In this document: one piece after another, positions 1 through 11,412 of the stretch | Layout: the number at the start of each line of letters is the position of its first letter | Numbering within the stretch: the first letter of the stretch is position 1 | Assembly (NCBI GenBank): GCA_963995505.1 | Contig: OZ023181.1 | Coordinates: forward strand, 4,997,487 to 5,061,486 | Direction of reading: 5' to 3' | Source of the DNA: Hypericum androsaemum | Lineage: Eukaryota; Streptophyta; Magnoliopsida; Malpighiales; Hypericaceae | DNA length: 64,000 bases | Notes under the pieces: generated by a model | What the model saw: only the letters and a program-made list of their open reading frames with translations | Databases searched by the model: none | What the model was told of the DNA's origin: nothing | Program-made: the position numbers and the translations under genes

Positions 1-1000
1 TACCCCCCCGCAAGCGAAACGGGGCGCACCGTGAGCTTGTCTCTTAACGTTTGAAACCGTTGCCGCGGGAGTGGTTTCGTCAAAACGTCGGCAACTTGAT
101 CCGTTGTCGAAATGTAATGGACTTGAAGATTCTTGGCAGCTACTTGCTCACGAACAAAGTGGAAATCAATTTCCATGTGTTTGGAGCGGCTGTGAAATAC
201 CGGATTGGCTGAGAGATAGGTTGCCCCCAGGTTGTCGCACCAGAGTATCGGAGAGGCAGTACATGGTATGCCAATTTCTCTCATAAGCGATTGAAGCCAT
301 AGTACCTCGGAGGCAGCTGAAGCAAGGGCTCGGTATTCTGCTTCTGTGGAGGATCGAGAGACGGCTTTTTGCTTTCTGGAGGACCAAGAAATGAGATTGG
401 CACCTATGTAAACACCGTAGCCAGTAGTAGAGCGACGATCAATCGGACAGCCAGCCCAGTCAGCGTCGCTGTATGCAGAAAGAGTCATGTTTTTGGATAC
501 ACGAAGGTGCAGGCCATAATTTCGAGTACCCTGTAGATAGCGGAGGATTCTTTTGACAGCGGTCCAGTTAGCTGATTCTGGATTATGCATAAATTGGGCT
601 GCCCGGTTCACAGCGAAGGCAATCTCAGGTCGGGTGATACCCAGATATTGTAGGCAGCCGACAACTTGACGGTACAGAGTCGGATCACAGTCATTATCTA
701 CTTGCGGGGCAACGGTTGTGGCTGGAGTTGCGAGAGCCTTGCAGTCCTCCATTTTGGCTTGCTGTAACACGTCCGCGATGTACTTGGATTGAGAGAGTGT
801 GAGACCAGCAGCTGTTCGGCGGGCTTCAATGCCTAGGAAGAATGTTAGATCTCCGAGGTCCTTCACGGCAAACTTTTGGTGAAGGGAGGTCAGCAGTTGC
901 TTCAGTCGCGGCGGATCGTTTCCTGTCACGAGTATGTCATCAACATACACCAAAACAAACAAGTGAACAGCATTGTCATGGAGATAGAACAGGGAGGTGT
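1..1000 (-). pseudogene. Copia A reverse transcriptase C-half and RNase H (partial)
   Basis: Read on the minus strand in the frame next to the gag-integrase frame, the sequence gives the RT active-site block LVYVDDILVTGND near 930-965. It is followed by the usual palm/thumb text (FFLGIEA-type, LRYLQGTRNYGLH) and RNase H motifs including SDADWAGCP, SSTEAEYRALA and DVLTKPLP. No N-terminal RT fingers domain is found: the integrase hinge joins RT just before the YVDD block, out of frame, at about 990-1010. The window ends inside or just after RNase H. This is decayed mobile-element sequence, not a host gene. Confidence 0.88.
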
Positions 1001-3415
1001 TGGTGGGCCAGTTCTTGGTGGAGGTGTTGGTTCGGGTGGGTGTTGGGGGCCAGGTGGGCCTGGCGGGCCTGGAGGAGGTGGAGTCATGTCTGGGCCGCCT
1101 AGATCAAGGGGAATGATGGGTCTCAGAAATGGGCCATAGGAAGGGTTACCAGGAGAGACCAAATTCTCATGCGGGTTGGTAGTATTAGGCTTTCCACCAG
1201 CGAACTTGGGATCTGTAAAGGGAAAATTAGATTCATCAAACAAAACATGTCGACTTATGTGCAGTTTTTTAGACCGAAAATCATAGCAGCGGTAGCCTTT
1301 GTGCTGGCGACTGTATCCCAAGAATACGCAAGGCACAGATCTGGGCTCCAATTTATGTTTTGTAATAGGACGAAGCCATGGATAGCAAAGACACCCAATA
1401 ACTCTGAGATTTGAGAGAGCTGGAACATCATTAAACAACCGCTGATATGGTGAGATATGATCAAGTAACGGTGTAGGCAGTCGATTTATCAGATAAGCAG
1501 CTGATTCAAATACTGTAGACCAGAAACGAAGTGGAATAGAAGCATGATGTAAGATAGCCATGCCTGTTTCCACGATATGTCGGTGCTTTCTCTCAGCACA
1601 CCCATTTTGCTCGGGTGTATATGGACAAGAGACTCTGTGAATAATGCCGTTGTCCGAGAAGTATTTCGTTAGGCTTTGAAATTCGCCCCCCCAATCCGAT
1701 TGAAAAGCCTTGATTGGTCGCCCAAAAAATTTTTCAACCTGTGTTCTGAATTGAATAAAAACGTCAAATAGGTCGGACTTGCGTTTGAGAAAGTAGAGCC
1801 ACACATATTTGCTAAAGTGATCGTAGAAGACCACATAGTAAGAATGGCCATCATAAGATACGACCGGTGATGGTCCCCAAAGATCACTGCATATAAGATC
1901 AAGAGGTCCAGATGCTTGAAAAGACGATACTGGAAATGGAAGTTTATGAATTTTTCCGACACTACAGCCATGACACAAAGAGTCAGACTTCTTATTGGAA
2001 AAAGAAATGGACTGCGAACGAAGTGCTGTCTTGACCGCGTGAAGATTTGCATGACCCAGTCGCTGATGCCAGACTTGGAGAGATGGCCCAGCAGATGCAA
2101 AACACACTTGAGGACTTGTGGAGAACTGGAACGGGTAGAGGCCATCCTTACTCTGGCCTTGGTATAACACCTGCTTCGTTGCCTGATCCTTCACAAAAAA
2201 ATGATCATTAACGAACTCCACAGTAACATTGTTGTCTCTGGTGAGGGCACTGAGTGAGACCAGATTAGTTCGTGCATTTGGTACACAGAGAACATTAGAC
2301 AAGGACACTGATGATTTTGAAAGAGGAAATGACATAGTTCCGATATGAGAGATAGGGAGAGTCTGTCCATTACCAAAAGTGACCTCATCCGGACCATTGT
2401 ACTCCGAGTGGAGTTGGAGATTAGAGACATCCGATGTCAAGTGATGAGTGGTCCCCGAGTCAAGGACCCATGGGGATCCCCGTGGCGATGTGGTGTGGTG
2501 GGCCTGTGGCTGATTGGGCCTGGGTCGTCGGGCGGAGGAGCAATCGCGGGCCAGATGCCCGTACCCTTCGCAGTTATAGCACTGAGTTTCAGATGTATCT
2601 CGGGCCAGGTTTTGGGTGTTACGGCGAGGTCCAGAATTCTGATTTGAGTTGTTGGGCCCAGCATAGTACGGCTCAGAGCGTTGCCCACTGTTTCGTCCTC
2701 CTCCTCTGCCAGTACGACCTCCTCTTCCTCTAGAACCTCCTGATCGAGCAGCAAAATTGACGAGCGGTGTTGAGGAAGACGGCAGCAAGCCCAGGCGACG
2801 AAGATTCATTTCTTCAATCATGAGAAGACCGTGGAGCTCATACAGTGGAACAGCTTCTCCTCTGGCTTCAATGTTTCTAGCAAATGGACGGAAGTGTTTG
2901 TCCAGCCCGCCGAGGACTCGCTGCATGACATCGTCGTCGGAGGCTGGGTGGCCTAGCGCCGCCAGCTGGTCCACCATGGCCTTCACGCGGTTGAGATAAG
3001 TTTCCATGCTTTCTCCTCCTTTCTTCAGATCGACCATCGATTGCTTCAGTTGAAGCATTTGGGAACGACACCCTCCTCCGTAGGCTTTGGCCAATCGATC
3101 CCAGAGGTCCTTCGCGGTATCACAACCGACTAACTGGGGCAGAGCCGATTCCGAGAGAGAGACAGTAATCCATGTGAGGACCTTCTTGTCTACCTTCCGC
3201 CAGCTGATGTACTCCGGATTGGGAGTCGTCTCTCCTTCGCGCACTTTGATTGGTGCAGGGTTACTGCCATCGACATAACTGATGAGGTCAGCCGCCTCAA
3301 GCATTGGCTCGACTTGAGCCTTCCACAGCAGGTAGTTGGCGGCCGTGAGTTTGCTCACATGAGCGGTGGGGCTCGCCAACGACGGAACAGGTATAGCATC
3401 GGAAGTGCTTGACAT
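926..3415 (-). pseudogene. Copia A gag-protease-integrase polyprotein (829 codons, RT deleted)
   Basis: A continuous 829-residue frame beginning at an ATG just inside the primer binding site. Residues about 20-210 are the UBN2-type gag. Residues 279-292 are a CCHC zinc knuckle (CYNCEGYGHLARDC). Protease motif DSGTTHH is at about 319-325. The GAG-pre-integrase zinc site (HQRLGH, then CHGC) is at about 450-484. The integrase core has SDLWGP near 511, QSDWGGEF near 572 and NGCAERKH near 604, giving the D,D,E set. After the proline-rich hinge the frame runs out of phase through RT codons and ends within 30 residues. A full Copia polyprotein is about 1,300-1,450 residues, so this is a deletion derivative with an unusually intact front half. 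Confidence 0.9.
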
Positions 3416-3456
3416 AATATCTTAGATAGGTAAAAAAATGGGCTCTTTAGAGAAGG

Positions 3457-3469
3457 GGCTCTGATACCA
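3457..3469 (-). other. Copia A primer binding site (tRNA-Met type)
   Basis: On the minus strand the bases read TGGTATCAGAGCC, the usual plant Copia primer binding site complementary to the initiator methionine tRNA 3' end. It lies 42 bases upstream of the gag ATG and directly against the LTR end (...ATTCA). Confidence 0.85.
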
Positions 3470-3701
3470 TGAATGATTACCTTGAATTGATATTTTGTGT
3501 CTGTACATGATAGGGGATTTATACACAGGTTTACAGAACCAGAATTAACCACTGCCATGATTCTAGGCAAGAGATCCGTGGGCAATCATCCAAGATAAGG
3601 AAGCACAGAATAATACGGGCAGATCTGGTTTGGTATGGAGTGATTCTGGGAGGACAGCTGGTAACAGAATCGTGACTGATTTGGTATCTCCTTTAGGAGC
3701 A
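3470..3701 (-). repeat. Copia A putative 5' LTR (about 232 bp)
   Basis: The sequence between the primer binding site and the RT codons of Copia B starts with TG and ends with CA on either strand, as LTRs do. No second copy is visible because the 3' LTR lies outside the window, so the outer edge (3701) is inferred from the TG...CA rule and from the point where Copia B protein homology resumes. Confidence 0.6.
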
Positions 3702-4851
3702 ACCTGAAGGGTTTGTGGCTCCCGGTCAAGAGCATAAAGTGTGTCGACTAGTCAAGTCACTATACGGGCTAAAACAAGCGTCAAAACAGTGGCACAAGAA
3801 GTTTGACAGAACAATGCTGTCGAATGGGTTTAAGATCAATGAGTGCGATAAATGTGTTTACATTAAAGGCACACCTGAAGTTTACGTAATTGTATGTCTC
3901 TACGTAGATGACTTACTAATTATGGGAAGCAATAAAGAGGTTATTGTGAAAACTAAGAACATGTTAAAGAACCACTTTGACATGAAAGATATGGGTCTGG
4001 CAGATGTCATACTAGGAATAAAAATTTCTAGGAAAGCTGACGAAATTATCTTGACGCAATCCCACTACGTGGAGAGCGTGCTCAAAAAATTTGAAGCTTT
4101 TGACAAACCTCCGGTTAAGACTCCAGTAGATTTGAATCTACACTTAGCCAAGAATCGAGGGGACCCAGTATCTCAACTGAGGTATGCGCAAATTATCGGG
4201 AGCTTGATGTATTTAACAAACTGCACACGTCCCGATATTGCGTACTCAGTTAGTAAGCTTAGTAGATTCACAAGTAATCCAGGGAATGATCACTGGCTAG
4301 CTCTGGAAAGGGTTTTACGGTACTTAAAATATACCATAAACCGTGGCATACATTATGCTAAATATCCAGCTGTATTAGAAGGATACAGTGACGCAAACTG
4401 GATATCGGACACTAAGGACTCCAAATCCACGAGTGGATACGTATTCAGCATAGGAGGAGGAGCTGTGTCTTGGAAGTCCTCTAAACACACGTGCATAGCT
4501 TGATCCACCATGGAGTCGGAGTTTATAGCACTAGACAAAGCTGGGGAAGAAGCTGAATGGCTCAGAAACTTCCTAGAGGATATTCCGTGCTGGAGCAAAT
4601 CGGTGCCTCTAGTATTGATACATTGTGATAGCATGTCTGCAATCGGGAGAGCACAAAGTACATTGTACGACGAAAAGTCTCGACATATCCGTCAGAGACA
4701 TAATACCGTTAGACAGTTGATCTCTAGTGGGGTGATCACCATTAATTACGTAAAGTCGAAGGACAACTTAGCTGATCCTTTTACGAAAGAAATCAATAGA
4801 GATCAAATGTACAATACAGTAAGGGGAATGGGATTAAAATCCACACACTAA
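3702..4851 (+). pseudogene. Copia B reverse transcriptase C-half and RNase H, with internal stop
   Basis: Plus-strand Copia pol 3' part. RT text begins with [15 protein letters not shown] and [17 protein letters not shown], then the active site [11 protein letters not shown] (about 3895-3927). RNase H follows, with YSDANWISD and [17 protein letters not shown], then SEFIAL and ADPFTKE. The frame is broken once, by TGA at 4501-4503 between TCIA and STMESEF, after which the same frame continues to TAA at 4849-4851. The upstream part (gag, protease, integrase, RT front) is cut off by insertion of Copia A and would lie left of the window. Confidence 0.88.
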
Positions 4852-5202
4852 AGAACGTCCATAGCGGTAACTCAACCATGATGAGTGGAGATCCCGCAAA
4901 CTTGGTTCAATGAGACAACTAAGTTATGGAGGGTTCAGTTAATCACCTGGAACCTATCTCATTCTCAGAAGCTGCCCAGGTATTAACCTGCAGAGGTGTG
5001 GTAAGGTTAAGCGTTACGCTTTTAATGATTCCTATACCTTGATAAAGGTGGAGTATGGCAGGATATTCCTGATAGGAGATCACCTATGTAAGTATGAAGT
5101 GAGGCCGCTTCAAATGGGAAAAATACTTATGAATCCAAGAAACGGTCCATGGCCGAAACGGACACAACGTGAGAACCCAAATATACTAGGGTTATTATTG
5201 TG
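4852..5202 (+). mobile_element. Copia B 3' non-coding tail
   Basis: Non-coding sequence after the RNase H stop. It has no open frame and no second copy in the window. It is probably the polypurine/3' region, perhaps LTR sequence, of Copia B. It ends exactly where the 4,046-bp tandem array begins. Confidence 0.45.
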
Positions 5203-5289
5203 TAAATGAAAGTTTTATACCATATATTAATTTTGACAAATCTACTTTACGTAGTAGTTCTTTATTTTCAGTTAATGGTCATATAGGCA

Positions 5290-6160
5290 CGCACACACTT
5301 TTTTTAATAGATTGTGACTTTATTAATCAAAGAAAAAAAAACCAAGTACATCAATATAGACCAGTCCCTAGAGGGGATGCCCTTCCTCAAGTTTGCCCTC
5401 AAACAGGAAGTTACGATTAACCTAAATTTTATCCATAATCGAGCCTACAACAAGATCCCAAGATAGGACGACCATACTCTAGCTAACCCATAAATCAGGT
5501 ATTCAAAAGTCATCCTAAGTCTCATCAATAATACAAACTATATCTAGGGATCTGAATACCCAAAGCAGGTACCCAGATCTCTCCCTCACACTAAACCGTG
5601 CATGGTTATAGCCTCGCGCCTATATAAAAAATCCTATCACAATAAAATCCTGTGAGAAAAATTAACGTCAGGAAAAAAGAGTAAAAAAATCACGTTAATA
5701 ATGCATTCCCTATGAAAATAAAAATATATGAAAGTAAAGAGAGGTCTCTGCTAATATATTTCAGTAAAACATGCGGTGCATTACAACACCATCATGTATC
5801 TTGCACTTTCGACAAAGTGTCTGTCACCTAGTTACCATCCCCGAAGATGTGAGAAACGACGAACTCCACACCTTCTAACAGAAACACCAAGGCAAGTCCT
5901 GCGTCCTATGTTGAAACAAAGAAGCAACATGTGGAGAGTCAGTTTCTAACCATGGGTGATGCTTGCTAGCCTCCGTCATGGGCTATCTCCACCGCCAACA
6001 AAGCTGCATCTAACTCCGCTCGTACGCATATGTGATCCATGTTTGAGTTACGAAACAACCATGTACAAAATCTCTACAGTTTCGAAATACACCTGCAGCC
6101 GTGAATACCCCTGGGGATCCTCTTGGACTCCCGTCAATATTATATTTCATCCATCCTAAC
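5290..6160 (-). pseudogene. LINE (L1-like) RNase H relic in unit 1
   Basis: On the minus strand the segment from about 6160 reads KYNIDGSPRGSPG...GVFRNCRDFVHGCF, then AELDAALLAVEIAHD, LETDS, VASLFQHR and VSHIFGDGN. This is the RVT_3-type RNase H found at the C terminus of plant L1-like LINE polyproteins. Several stops and frameshifts interrupt it. The 3' end near 5305-5340 is a short A-rich tail after an AATAAAG-like signal. Dead element fragment, 5'-truncated. Confidence 0.75.
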
Positions 6161-6559
6161 AAAGGCACACACCACTAGACCTCCTGGAGGAGGCAGCCAC
6201 CCCGAAGGGTTGTGCATAATCCCTCACCCCAGCAGCAAGTGCATCCATAGCATTGTTGTCTTCTCCTCTCCCCCCGTTCTTCACTTCAAGAAAGTCCGTC
6301 CGAAAGTTCTGGGTATATAAGGGTTCGCCCGAAAGTTTCGAGATACGTGTTCAACGTTCTTGGAAACGCCCTAAACAGTCGTTGTATCTTGGGGACGATT
6401 GCCGAAGCCCGTACCGCACTGAAATATACGGGACAATCTCGTCTTACGGAGAAAGTGTTCAACACTTGCCTCGGCTGCCGTAGATCCTAATCAAGTACAC
6501 CACTCCGACAAACAACAGAAATTTTGCTTGATTATGCTATTTTGATGTACCCTTAGAGT

Positions 6560-6705
6560 TTAGACTGTTGAATTGAGGTGTAGATAGATGACTTGCAGGT
6601 AGTTAGCCTTCTTTGCGGGATCAGATTTAGCGGTATCAATGTCAAAACGGGTTACTCTGACATTGTTGAGGTAGTCTTTCCCTCTTGTGAATTTTATATA
6701 TTGAC
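6560..6705 (-). pseudogene. Unidentified coding relic (repeated at 10606-10751)
   Basis: On the minus strand one frame reads EGKDYLNNVRVTRFDIDTAK and continues SDPAKKANYLQVIYLHLNS before a stop. A diverged second version (HLGMVKVTSLDIDTAKSEP) occurs on the plus strand at about 26790-26935, so these are two decayed copies of one gene or element. I do not recognise the family. Flanking sequence 6170-6560 has no frame worth reporting. Confidence 0.4.
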
Positions 6706-7291
6706 AAAGCATCAACAATTTATCCTACTTAATTGCCACTACCTCATCACCTAAGTCAAAAAAGATGTTTCGCGTCCAATTCCTGGGTTGCTGCCTGTAT
6801 CCGCTAAGTGAATTAATGTTATTGGCGTGACATACCATTTGGCTGTAGACCGTCGATTTCCTCTTGCTCCAAATTTATCATAATGCTACCAAGTTTGTCA
6901 TATTTTATTCCAAATTAACGTAGTGACAATTAAGGGAGATACAATTAATGTTATTATATAATATGCGAGCTATCTCGAGTAACTAGGGTTAACAGTTATT
7001 ACTTAGATGTCAATCGTGTAAAATTTTTGTCACGTGGTCAAAGATTTTAGAATTAAATAATGGTCGTGCGCAAAGTTACTCTGAAAAAATTGAAGTGCTT
7101 CCTACAAATATTTAGTGTATATCTTCAAGTACAATAATGTGACGTTACGAAAATTAACCCCTTACCAAATGTGAAATATATTGCCACAAGGATATTAAGT
7201 ATTGATGTAAATGAAAATTACATACCATATATAAGTTTTGGCCAATACTTGATGCTCTTAAAAGACAGACACGCACCTGCAGTCACACGCC

Positions 7292-7300
7292 TATATAAAT
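7292..7300 (+). promoter_or_regulatory. TATA box of DEFL gene 1
   Basis: TATATAAAT lies 67-75 bases before the ATG at 7367, a normal plant spacing once a short 5' UTR is allowed. The same box recurs at 11338-11346 for DEFL gene 2. The weaker TATATTAAT occurs before DEFL loci 3, 4 and 5. Confidence 0.65.
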
Positions 7301-7366
7301 AGGTTCTCTATTAAATGAATTATCTAAACTATATACACATATTTTAGAATCCGCACTGTCTTCAAG

Positions 7367-8184
7367 ATGAAGCCGTCTGTATTGTTAGTTCTTGCTATTA
7401 TTCTTATAGTTTGGGGTAAATTTATACTTCTTCAGCCTTCCTGTTATACTTTTTTATTAATAAAAAATCTATTTGTCAATGTATATGATATTTCTCCTCC
7501 CAAAAGTTTGTCAAAATTTTAAAGGGATATTTTTTCCTGAACACCTTTTTAACATATAAAATCGTGAAGATAAATTTGTTTTGATCACTCGTGCACCACT
7601 ACACTATGATTAAAAATGTGTGACTGAAATTTTTCTAGTTCTGTTTAGTTAACTTTTTGGAAAAAAAATACCCAAAATATAATTAGGATACAAATTTGTT
7701 TAAATTTTTTCTGGAAAAAATCATAAAAATATGAAAAAACTCCTCTCCTTTCTCTCATAATATTTTTCATGTTTAATTTGATAATACTTGAGAATATTTT
7801 AATCAAAAAATTATTAAATTAGTAGGGTGTCAACCTAGAAAATTTGATTGAACATTTTAAAATCACGTGATAATTTTGCGCGGGTGGGCCTACCAACCAA
7901 ACTTATAATTGCATAATAATCGTCATTTATTGTAAGTTAAAATAGAGAGAAATGAAACCCTAATTTAGTTTTCTTCATGAGCAGAATTCCCCTACATGGC
8001 TGTAGATGCGAAGGAATCATGTCCTCAGAGGTTTTATATTGGGCCTGCGTCATGCGATCCTGGATCTAACTGTGATATGGAATGCAAGGATTTTTTTGGA
8101 CCTGATGGTCAAGGAGAATGTCGTCCAAGTCGAATCGGATTAGACTGTTTTTGTACTGGCTTCTTTTGTCCAACTTTCAACTGA
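7367..8184 (+). CDS. Defensin-like secreted cysteine-rich peptide 1 (82 aa, 2 exons)
   Basis: Exons 7367-7415 and 7985-8184 with a 569-base GT-AG phase-1 intron. Exon 1 encodes MKPSVLLVLAIILIVW, a signal-peptide core. Exon 2 continues EFPYMAVDAKESC and encodes the mature peptide. The eight cysteines follow C-X9-C-X5-C-X3-C-X11-C-X8-C-X-C-X4-C, the CSalpha-beta defensin-like pattern (C-X3-C and C-X-C present). The splitting of signal and mature parts by one intron is typical of plant DEFL genes. The product is expected to be secreted. Related families act in defence or in pollen-pistil and other cell signalling; the sequence does not say which. The second-exon ATG at 7996 is in frame but would lack a signal peptide, so the exon-1 ATG is preferred. 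Confidence 0.82.
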
Positions 8185-9335
8185 AGTTGGATGAATAGCC
8201 TAGTAGAATCTCGTTGACCGGGTCGAGATTAGACCATGATCTATTATTTCCTATGAATTATAAAACAAAATAACGTATGTTCATTCGTGTCGTCGGATAT
8301 CTTCATCGCTTAATTTCAAATTTTAAATAAATTGCTGGCATTTTGTTTTTTAGTAAAAGAATAAACCACACAAGTTTATTCTCACCTCAAGAGAGTCAAC
8401 ATTGTACGCTCCACCCGGCAAAGGCCCCTACACCCTGGTCATGTCCCGGTATGTTCGAACTGCCGAACTGACTGCTACGGTTTTTAAACTGGACCTTGCC
8501 ACAAGGTTCCCAAACTCTAATCAAAATTTTGTCTCGGTAGTCTAATTCTATCGATAGTTCAAATAGGTTCAAATTTGTAGTCAGTTCAAAAAGTTTTATT
8601 GAATTTTGTAGACTACTAAATTTGAATTTGGATTAATCAGCAAAGTAATCATCTGAATAAAAAATATTTCGACAAAGAAAGAAGTCATTTTACAACTTCC
8701 ACGTATATGAAATGTCATGGACATGGCTACTAAATTCTCCATCTCATACGGTGGAAGGGAGATACGGCTTCAAGCTGATCGCAAGAGTCAACTTGATCCA
8801 TTTCCCTAGCGATCCCAGATGAGTTACTTTAAAAGAGCTACAAACTCCAACTATCGTTCGTGTATGATCTAATCTGTAGCGTGTGATTAGCGTGATATAT
8901 CATTGACCCCCGATCTACATATGTCCTCTTTTTCTATGGATTAGTGCAATATGTCACTTAGATAAAATTAATGATATGACATGGCACACATAATATCTCA
9001 AGTAATTAAGGTTAATGATTGTTACTTGTTTGTGATAAAATCTTTGTCACCTAGTTAGAGACTTTAGAACAACAAGGTAATTGTGCACAAACAATTCTAC
9101 TGTTATTTTCAAAATTGGAAGTATTTAGTGTATACCTCATATATGATAAAATGACGTTACCCAAAATTCACCCCTTACCAAATGTGAAATATTATTGCTA
9201 TATGCTTTTTTTTTGGGTCAATTGCCAAATGCATATTAAGAATTGATATAAATGAAAGTTTTATACCATATATTAATTTTGACAAATCTACTTTACGTAG
9301 TAGTTCTTTATTTTCAGTTAATGGTCATATAGGCA

Positions 9336-10206
9336 CGCACACACTTTTTTTAATAGATTGTGACTTTATTAATCAAAGAAAAAAAAACCAAGTACATCAA
9401 TATAGACCAGTCCCTAGAGGGGATGCCCTTCCTCAAGTTTGCCCTCAAACAGGAAGTTACGATTAACCTAAATTTTATCCATAATCGAGCCTGCAACAAG
9501 ATCCCAAGATAGGACGACCATACTCTAGCTAACCCATAAATCAGGTATTCAAAAGTCATCCTAAGTCTCATCAATAATACAAACTATATCTAGGGATCTG
9601 AATACCCAAAGCAGGTACCCAGATCTCTCCCTCACACTAAACCGTGCATGGTTATAGCCTCGCGCCTATATAAAAAATCCTATCACAATAAAATCCTGTG
9701 AGAAAAATTAACGTCAGGAAAAAAGAGTAAAAAAATCACGTTAATAATGCATTCCCTATGAAAATAAAAATATATGAAAGTAAAGAGAGGTCTCTGCTAA
9801 TATATTTCAGTAAAACATGCGGTGCATTACAACACCATCATGTATCTTGCACTTTCGACAAAGTGTCTGTCACCTAGTTACCATCCCCGAAGATGTGAGA
9901 AACGACGAACTCCACACCTTCTAACAGAAACGCCAAGGCAAGTCCTGCGTCCTATGTTGAAACAAAGAAGCAACATGTGGAGAGTCAGTTTCTAACCATG
10001 GGTGATGCTTGCTAGCCTCCGTCATGGGCTATCTCCACCGCCAACAAAGCTGCATCTAACTCCGCTCGTACGCATATGTGATCCATGTTTGAGTTACGAA
10101 ACAACCATGTACAAAATCTCTACAGTTTCGAAATACACCTGCAGCCGTGAATACCCCTGGGGATCCTCTTGGACTCCCGTCAATATTATATTTCATCCAT
10201 CCTAAC
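9336..10206 (-). pseudogene. LINE RNase H relic in unit 2
   Basis: Copy of the LINE RNase H relic of unit 1 at +4,046, with the same stops and frameshifts, so it was duplicated with the unit rather than inserted separately. Confidence 0.75.
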
Positions 10207-11412
10207 AAAGGCACACACCACTAGACCTCCTGGAGGAGGCAGCCACCCCGAAGGGTTGTGCATAATCCCTCACCCCAGCAGCAAGTGCATCCATAGCATT
10301 GTTGTCTTCTCCTCTCCCCCCGTTCTTCACTTCAAGAAAGTCCGTCCGAAAGTTCTGGGTATATAAGGGTTCGCCCGAAAGTTTCGAGATACGTGTTCAA
10401 CATTCTTGGAAACGCCCTAAACAGTCGTTGTATCTTGGGGACGATTGCCGAAGTCCGTACCGCACTGAAATATACGGGACAATCTCGTCTTACGGAGAAA
10501 GTGTTCAACACTTGCCTCGGCTGCCGTAGATCCTAATCAAGTACACCACTCCGACAAACAACAGAAATTTTGCTTGATTATGCTATTTTGATGTACCCTT
10601 AGAGTTTAGACTGTTGAATTGAGGTGTAGATAGATGACTTGCAGGTAGTTAGCCTTCTTTGCGGGATCAGATTTAGCGGTATCAATGTCAAAACGGGTTA
10701 CTCTGACATTGTTGAGGTAGTCTTTCCCTCTTGTGAATTTTATATATTGACAAAGCATCAACAATTTATCCTACTTAATTGCCACTACCTCATCACCTAA
10801 GTCAAAAAAGATGTTTCGCGTCCAATTCCTGGGTTGCTGCCTGTATCCGCTAAGTGAATTAATGTTATTGGCGTGACATACCATTTGGCTGTAGACCGTC
10901 GATTTCCTCTTGCTCCAAATTTATCATAATGCTACCAAGTTTGTCATATTTTATTCCAAATTAACGTAGTGACAATTAAGGGAGATACAATTAATGTTAT
11001 TATATAATATGCGAGCTATCTCGAGTAACTAGGGTTAACAGTTATTACTTAGATGTCAATCGTGTAAAATTTTTGTCACGTGGTCAAAGATTTTAGAATT
11101 AAATAATGGTCGTGCGCAAAGTTACTCTGAAAAAATTGAAGTGCTTCCTACAAATATTTAGTGTATATCTTCAAGTACAATAATGTGACGTTACGAAAAT
11201 TAACCCCTTACCAAATGTGAAATATATTGCCACAAGGATATTAAGTATTGATGTAAATGAAAATTACATACCATATATAAGTTTTGGCCAATACTTGATG
11301 CTCTTAAAAGACAGACACGCACCTGCAGTCACACGCCTATATAAATAGGTTCTCTATTAAATGAATTATCTAAACTATATACACATATTTTAGAATCCGC
11401 ACTGTCTTCAAG

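Larger units (their letters stand above)
1..3701 (-). mobile_element. Ty1/Copia retrotransposon A, internally deleted, 3' end outside window
   Basis: Minus-strand Copia element. From right to left it shows a putative 5' LTR (3470-3701), a tRNA-Met type primer binding site (3457-3469), a long gag-protease-integrase frame (926-3415), the second half of reverse transcriptase and RNase H (about 1000 down to 1). The order protease-integrase-RT-RNase H is the Copia order. The 3' LTR lies beyond base 1. The first half of RT is missing, so the element cannot be autonomous. Its right end abuts RT codons of Copia element B in the opposite orientation, which indicates that A jumped into B. The domain calls are secure; the LTR outer edge is inferred from a TG...CA boundary. 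Confidence 0.9.
5203..9248 (+). repeat. 4,046-bp tandem unit, copy 1
   Basis: The sequence from 5203 repeats at 9249 with a constant offset of 4,046. By eye I find about five base differences from copy 2 (near 5457, 5890, 6352, 6409 and 8815), so identity is about 99.9 percent. Contents in order: a DEFL-type upstream segment, a minus-strand LINE RNase H relic, an unidentified coding relic, a second DEFL upstream segment with TATA box, DEFL gene 1, and downstream sequence that runs back into DEFL-upstream-like DNA. The left edge is abrupt against Copia B. Confidence 0.95.

Noticed and set aside
842..2733. Plus-strand frames over Copia A (for example 842-1139, 2345-2733)
   Set aside because: They are antisense shadows of the gag-protease-integrase frame and show no family resemblance.
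5956..6483. Plus-strand frames repeated in all tandem units (67, 65 and 76 codons)
   Set aside because: They are repeated only because the unit is; the first is antisense to the LINE RNase H relic and none resembles a protein family.
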